Positions 57,978 to 64,000 of a stretch of 64,000 nucleotides of DNA are shown here, in pieces; positions within the stretch are counted from its first letter, which is position 1, and each line of letters begins with the position of its first letter. Below the pieces are notes generated by a model. That model was not told where the DNA came from. It did no database searches and saw only the letters and a program-made list of their open reading frames with translations. Source of the stretch: Platycnemis pennipes (taxonomy: Eukaryota > Arthropoda > Insecta > Odonata > Platycnemididae); assembly GCA_933228895.1 (NCBI GenBank), contig OW121851.1, forward strand, positions 114,659,271 to 114,723,270, given 5' to 3'. The position numbers and the translations under genes are program-made.

Positions 57978-58189
57978 TCTCCATTCCCACCATCCCTCAA
58001 ACGGTATATTCATACGCATTTGCAGAGAGACTCGTAGTTGTGTACCTTGAAAATGACTGAATTAGTTAAAATGAGTTGGTATTAATAACTAGAGTGTGGG
58101 CTATACAAATTTGATGTAATTATTTCTGTTAAAGTTTAAGGTTTAAGGTTTGGTAAAGTTTTTCAATTATATGTAAGTAAGCATATATA

Positions 58190-59480
58190 TATGGTGCCTC
58201 TTTTTCTCTTACTATTTTCCTCCTCAGTTTACCCTATTCCTGCCTCTAAAATGCACATTCTAATTTTCCCTCACTATTCATTTTCCCCTTTTTAACAGCC
58301 TACGGCGGCGTCCATTTAACTAATTGCACGTAATCCATTACCTTCATATTTTCCTTCGCCAATTTACTTCCTTCCGCTACCTCGGTCAGAATTTACCTGG
58401 TCTTTCTTCCCGTTTTTCTCCATCATTGCCTACCCACGCCCACCTTCGATCGATTTACGGACCAGGTCCACAGCCAAGGCATACTAATTTTAGACAAAAC
58501 TCCAGCCAACCGTAGGCCCTGTTGGTGAGCGACTTGCTGGTCAACAAGCCCCGAGGTCTTGGGTTTAAATCCGGTCTGACTTTCAGATGAAATATTGCTT
58601 AGGTGATAGGATATCATCTAGGTAGCAAAAGTACCTAAAATCCGAATTATACTTACCACTAGTCAAGACTGCTTACATGCATTCAACTCTATTTGCTATA
58701 GTTCCCTCCTCAAGCCTAACTCACCTTGGCCTAAGAAGGGGTTTTCTCTCTTCCTCATATCCACTTTAAATTTTTTTTATGTCTTCACCGCAAATAAAAT
58801 AATATCATCCTTTTAAGGCACTCACGATAATCTACTTTTTTTCGAGACTATGATGCTAATTTAGTTCACAAAATTTCCCGACCACTCTCCTTCCTTAAAA
58901 AAATAAAACGAAATATTTATCAAATCTTCATACTCACCCCCAGTCCCTTCAACTACTCCGACGGCATATCATAAAATATGCTGGCATTCACATCATCACT
59001 CCCCAAAATCTTTCATTAATATCGCAAAGCTGAATTCTTGAGCAATGGTCATCCTCATTTCCTTTTCCATACCTACGCGCATATGCAGCGTCTAAAAACT
59101 TAATCCTACCACTATTTTGTTTCACCCTCCATCAAAATCAATTTTCCCCTCTTCTCCCCTTTTTGTAAAATCTCTTAGTTATGACTCTCACCAGTCTTTT
59201 GACTTTTTTTCTTCAACCCTCATTATCAATTGTAAAAGTCATATATGCATTATTTTTCTCTAATACCAGTGTTCATCTATAGTACTGCGCTTTCACTATC
59301 CAAGCTAATACAATTCTTAAATTTTAATATATATATATATATATCTCCCGCCTCCCGTTAATTTTTCCAAGTAACTCTTGGCATCCTTTCACATTGCTGC
59401 TAAGGTTTCTCCATACCAATTTTTTTCCAATGCGTAACTCTTCTTTTTATCCATCCGCTTAGAATTTATCTCCATACTAA
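58190..59480. other. Pyrimidine-rich stretch with a SINE and (TA)n
   Basis: The plus strand is strongly C/T-biased. A tRNA-like SINE occupies about 58505-58620 (TTGGTGAGCGACTTGCTGG, then GGTCTTGGGTTTAAATCCGG). A (TA)9 microsatellite sits at 59327-59344. The minus strand contains short protein-like runs (FLDAAYARRYGKGNE near 59040-59090) that may be remnants of an old retrotransposon, unproven. Confidence 0.4.
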
Positions 59481-61039
59481 ATTACGCGAAGTAATTGACC
59501 GCAGCCTGTATTGGTACCGTGTAAATTAATTATGCGCCTAAATTTTCCTTAAATTACTTCGCTCGGTTTCCTTGAAAACTTGAAAACCCATGAGTAAAGC
59601 TCTGGCAGGAGCACGGATGCCGCAGGAAGGTTTTAATCAAGGGAAAAGTAGTTCCTATCAAGCACGGATGGAGTAATTTGTAATAACATGAGGGTTTAAT
59701 CAAAAATTTAAGAAGAATTTTTAAAAATTTAGTTTAATCTGCACTCAGACATTGTTTCTTACGCGCTTCACCAATACGTCAAAATAATATTTTACTTTAT
59801 CATGCTAAAGATAGCTGATATCGTGCGCTCGGTTTTAATCAACTGGACACCATAATACCACAAACGAGATCCTTTTTATGCCATGCTGTCATAATGATGT
59901 ACTTCAATAAATATAATATAAATAGGCTTTACACGCAGTACTGTTTCATGGTAATAATTTTTAACCATAATACTTTAAATCTTTAACACCATTTTTTTTA
60001 TTTTGCTCAGTTTATGCCAGTGCAAAACCAATTTTTGTTAGTTCCTGATGATGCGCCCAGCGAAAGTAAGGAAACGGTAAGTCTGACCCATAACCGCCAT
60101 GTGAATACTGCGTATCCATAACTCATCACTGTTAAATATTCATTTTTCTTGGGGAAATCTGATTCATTTTATATTAATAAGAAAACATTTACTACGCATA
60201 TTGCTGTATCTTTTAGTGCATCACATTGGAGAAGAAAATAATGCACGGAAATATATGTCAAATAGATAGGACGAGGAAAACAGGAATATAGACGGGAGGA
60301 ACGAGATGATCTTAACTCTAAAAATCGATATTTCCAGCTCGGAAAAAAATGGAATATGGATCCAGTCCATGGCGCATGCTTCTCATTCCGTTGCAATTCC
60401 GCAAACCCCATTAGTTTTCCAACTCGGAGGAAAAAGAAATCAAATGATCTAGAGACCGATTGACAGTTGAGATCATGGGAGGCAGAATGGATGAACGACA
60501 ATCAAATCTTTGGGCGTTTCCATTTTGTGCCATTACCATTTCCCCCGGTCAACAAACCAATCACATATGCAATTCGAATGCTCCCATTTGTGTCAGTGAT
60601 AATAAGATTCTGGACAACGGAAAGCCAAGAACAGCTTTGCAAATGGCCGGAGGACATTCATATGCACTTGAATGCAGAATTTACTCACTTCTGGGGCATA
60701 AAATTGAATACGTTTCGTGATGTATCTTAATTAGTTAAACTTAACTAGGAGGAAGCGCGTTACCAAAACAAAAATTTGGTGAGATTTCACGAAAATTTCG
60801 TAATTTACCAACCTAGGTTTCAGTTTGTATCTACGATTGGTAACTCTAATAGCAATAAATTAAACATTTATGTATGAGCCATTCAACTTATTTTTCCCTT
60901 GCGTTCATTTTCGTCTTCACTCGAATACAAATATAAAATTTAATAGTTTTCTAAAGAAACTTCTATCCCAATTTTAACATTAATCTTGATGTAAAAACCT
61001 GTTTTCTTATCCGGACTGATCAATTCATATGCCAGCTGC
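59481..61039. other. No gene assigned
   Basis: AT-rich. Two overlapping open frames at 60460-60730 have no recognised motif. CCTGATGATGCG with downstream GGAAACGG at 60044-60085 faintly recalls the hammerhead-bearing repeats. Confidence 0.4.
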
Positions 61040-61115
61040 GATATTCAGGTCGGTAACGCGATGGTCTGGCGAAACGAAACTTCGCGGGTTCGAATGCCAC
61101 CTCGGTCCTGGATGT
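61040..61115 (+). mobile_element. tRNA-derived SINE head
   Basis: TCAGGTCGGTAACGCGATGG resembles an A box and CGGGTTCGAATGCCACC a B box about 35 bp later, giving a tRNA-like order. The body following (CCTCGGTCCTGGATGTTGCG) is unlike the 7.6 kb family. Confidence 0.55.
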
Positions 61116-64000
61116 TGCGTTCGCATCTAGATGGATCTTAAGATAAAGTTAACTCTTACCATGCGCCAAAAAATTTTTGGTTATGTACTCTAAGCCCTAA
61201 TTCTATACCAATAATATGGTTCGAAATTTAACAACCAGTAAATTGTGTATAAACATTGTGATACATGAGAAATTTAAATAATCATAAATCTATCTTCTAT
61301 GAAATACTGTAGATGAAACAGTAACGTGATACACATCCTGAATATGTATTAGTACTTTAAATTCATTTCTGCTTGGATAGTAACAGTGTTCTACGCTTTA
61401 CATTAACGATTATGATTTCTTGCATTAAAATGCTTATGATTCTTACTATCCATCTGATCTTGGCTACCTTTGAAAGCAATTATTGAAAAGATTCTCGAAC
61501 ATTTTGGAAACATAATTAAAATAAGTTTTTAAAAATTATTACATGAGAATTTCAATTATAATTATCAATCATTTTTATCATGATTATGTCACTTAAAGGA
61601 AGTTTAGATAGGCATGAAGTACTTACCGCACAACCCCCTGGTATTTTTCTTCAGATTCGTACGTGAATATTAATAAATAATTAACTCTAAGAGGCATAGT
61701 GCATTGATCAAAATAAAAATTCGGACAAAAATTGAACTTAAGATGATAAATGACGCCAGTGAAAGCACAGGTGGAAGAGAGAGTTTTCTGTATGCAGGAA
61801 AGATGTGGTTGGTGGGATGAATATCAAGTATGCTTTGTGTCTCTTGCGGCTACAAGAATTAGAAAGGGATTTAAGAGTACAAGGGCACTTGAGGAGTGGT
61901 TGACTTATTCTCAACATGTCTTACATTTGTAGGTGACCGTACGGCAACAAGGGAATGCATCGGCTAATGGCTTGCTATTTTAGAGGATGGTGAAAAGCTC
62001 TTTCAAGTTATCTATAAAGGACTGCGAACCAAGAATGCGCCGATGGGAAGGTATTTGCATCTGTTGGAAGGGGAACGTCTCAAAGCTTTCGATTCTCCCG
62101 GGCCCGATTTCACTCACTAACCAACCCACCCTTTCCCCTATCTCCCTTCTCATTTCTCACCTCCACCCTTTCCAACCCTACCGGCTGTATGCCTTCCCTT
62201 CAACACTCTCCTCAGCACATCCTATCTTCGCACTAATGGAGGTGTGACGATCGAAATTACCGCAACCAACCAGTGTGTTCCTCTCCCATCTTTGCCTACC
62301 ACAGCTATGGCCGCAGCGTGAATTTAACCACCTATGTAGCATTTTGAGGATACTTTTTAAAAAATGTTGGTGAGGAGGAGGCGGAAAAAAAGTTTGAAAG
62401 GCACGACACGGAACAAAACAAACTAACAAATGAAAATTTCTGTTGTTTCAACCCGTATGCAGGTTATCGCGAGAGGGATCCAGCAAGTGTCTACTCCGCC
62501 ACGGCCTTAAGATGGGTTCAAACGCCATAAAACTTCTTAACGACATTTTCACCGGAAAAGTTCCAAAAAAATTTGTGGTTGTATTTTATTAGTTTTATTC
62601 TTTTATTAATTTGTCCTTGTGAATTGTTCCTTGCTCGCTGAGAATGTTTATAAACACCGAGTGTATAACGGCTACTTTAACCTAACTCTTTTCTAGCCAT
62701 AAGAGGAGTTAAACTATCATGCAATGTGAGAAATAAGTTTTTCTTTCCTGAAATACTGCAATAAAATAAAAGCCCGGTTTCAGTAGAAAGAATTGTTTTC
62801 ACTCAACGAAATTTTAAACGGAGTATCCTTCTAAATAACATATTTAAATAAACAACTCCTAACTCCCATGCACTTTGTTAAATTTTCCGTGCCACGAAAA
62901 CATTCCAAATTACGCCGGGAATAAATAAATACGTGCACTGGCTGCATGAGCATGATGTGATACTGCAAATACCAATTGTGTCGTGTGTGATTCAACATAA
63001 CAGAAGATGAATAGCATCAGGCGTCCCAAAACCGAAAAATTAACACTTTTTTTAATTTTCCAAGGGCCAGCAAATATCGGCCACGGTGTCCTTGGCCAAA
63101 TGAATCCAATTCATAAATCACTCCTTCCGAGGAGCCGACTTAAAAACGTGTGCTTTGGGTGCGGCATCAGCGCCAACGGATGTAACACAACATTTCTCTC
63201 CCATTATTCGTGATCAACAAGCATTTTCAAGCGCACAGAGAACTGGGTCACTCATTGGAGATGCAACTTGAAAACAAAGCTGATATATTCCCCCCACGTA
63301 TAGGCACCGTCGGAGGAATAAGTAACTCTTTTGGTTTACCGCTGACTCTTCCCCACCATTGCACATCGTTCTTTTCCGCTCTGTCTAGTCGTACATCCCA
63401 TGGAAGCATAGAGGCGTACGAACAGTAATATCAAGTGCGACAACAAACGCTCGTAATTCCAGTCAGTTTTCCAACAAACAAATGTCTCTGATAACAGACC
63501 GCTACCGAGAGCATGGCCCATTCTAAACTAGAACCTCAATGAGCAACTTTTCTTTTTCGCTGCGATTTCCGAACGACGCAAACACATAGTAGACTCACCA
63601 GGCCGAAAGGAATGGCGCAAGCTTGTGAATGTTGAACCGAAAATAGGGTAATTTTGAGCATCATACGGATTTTAAATCGTGAACACTAATTTCGGCCGCT
63701 AAGATATCTAAAGTTGAGAAGCCTTGTCATCACCAGTGACTCCAAGTCTGTCTCGTGCTCGAGGAAGCCTCAAAATGGAAGGAGTTTGGAACGAGGGTGG
63801 AATATTAATGTAACTAATCATTTTTATTCAAATATTTACGCACACTACAGATTTTTAAACACACACGCACGACACGGGTTTCAATGTATAATCCTCATCA
63901 TCGGGTGTTTTGAAATGAGAAACTCTCTTTCATTTAAATAGTTAGCTGTTATCCAGATCAAAAAGGGGGAATAGTGGTTTTAACGAAACGGATGTAAAAA
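61116..64000. other. Mostly featureless; one more SINE-like segment
   Basis: At 62440-62530, GGCCTTAAGATGGGTTCAAACGCC includes a B-box-like GGTTCAAACGCC after an A-box-like stretch and may be an old SINE. Open frames at 61750-61932 and 63007-63428 lack known motifs. Near 63885, CATCATCGGGTGTTTTGAAA with upstream GGGTTTCAATG is another faint relative of the foldback class. Confidence 0.4.

Noticed and set aside
57800..58000. 66-codon minus-strand frame as a separate small protein
   Set aside because: It encodes the upstream part of the same 57.4 kb retrotransposon copy (FCYLGSRITSD), separated by a frameshift.
60044..60090. CTGATGA..GAAAC-like order suggesting another hammerhead
   Set aside because: Spacing is irregular, stems I and II do not pair well and no foldback arms are found, so only a faint relationship is noted.
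1..64000. CRISPR arrays, operons, riboswitches, prophage or bacterial terminators
   Set aside because: No regular repeat-spacer arrays or bacterial gene organisation; the introns and elements are eukaryotic.

Overview
The window looks like a piece of an arthropod, probably insect, nuclear genome. It is AT-rich, almost entirely non-coding, split by long spliceosomal introns and full of decayed mobile elements. No bacterial-style operons, ribosome binding sites or dense gene packing are present. The species cannot be named from the sequence.

The one gene recognised with confidence lies at 2150-10199 on the plus strand. Three consecutive exons (2150-2300, 7083-7279, 10021-10199) encode transmembrane segment 5 through the C-terminal tail of a tachykinin-type neuropeptide GPCR, closest by motif to the insect TkR99D type. 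Splice sites and phases agree across both introns. Exons for the N-terminus and segments 1-4 must lie left of the window or were missed. The tail continues after 10199, but its last exon is not settled. Candidates at 12734, 13166 and 32855 are given with low confidence.

The introns and the remaining 50 kb hold: (1) short foldback elements at 8.1, 10.4 and 26.6 kb whose arms carry hammerhead-ribozyme-like cores, as described for Penelope-like elements; (2) at least seven copies of one RTE-like non-LTR retrotransposon family, mostly 5'-truncated, several with recognisable target-site duplications; (3) several tRNA-derived SINEs; (4) a 1.8 kb AACGTT-rich element with long inverted termini (18.7-20.4 kb) and a 0.7 kb element with 135 bp inverted termini around a perfect 21 bp hairpin (37.6-38.3 kb); (5) an intron-containing tRNA-Leu(CAA) gene or pseudogene at 30.5 kb, minus strand; (6) isolated GC/CpG-rich islands at 16.1-16.6, 32.0-33.3 and 36.3-36.7 kb that could be promoters or first exons.

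Around 50-55 kb, three short stretches bounded by plausible splice sites (50495-50665, 54079-54159, 55383-55445) read as open coding segments, the first two GC-rich at third codon positions. They may belong to a second, unidentified plus-strand gene. The 54 kb piece has a dibasic KR followed by Q and a Cys, as in a prohormone. Everything else appears to be intron or intergenic DNA.
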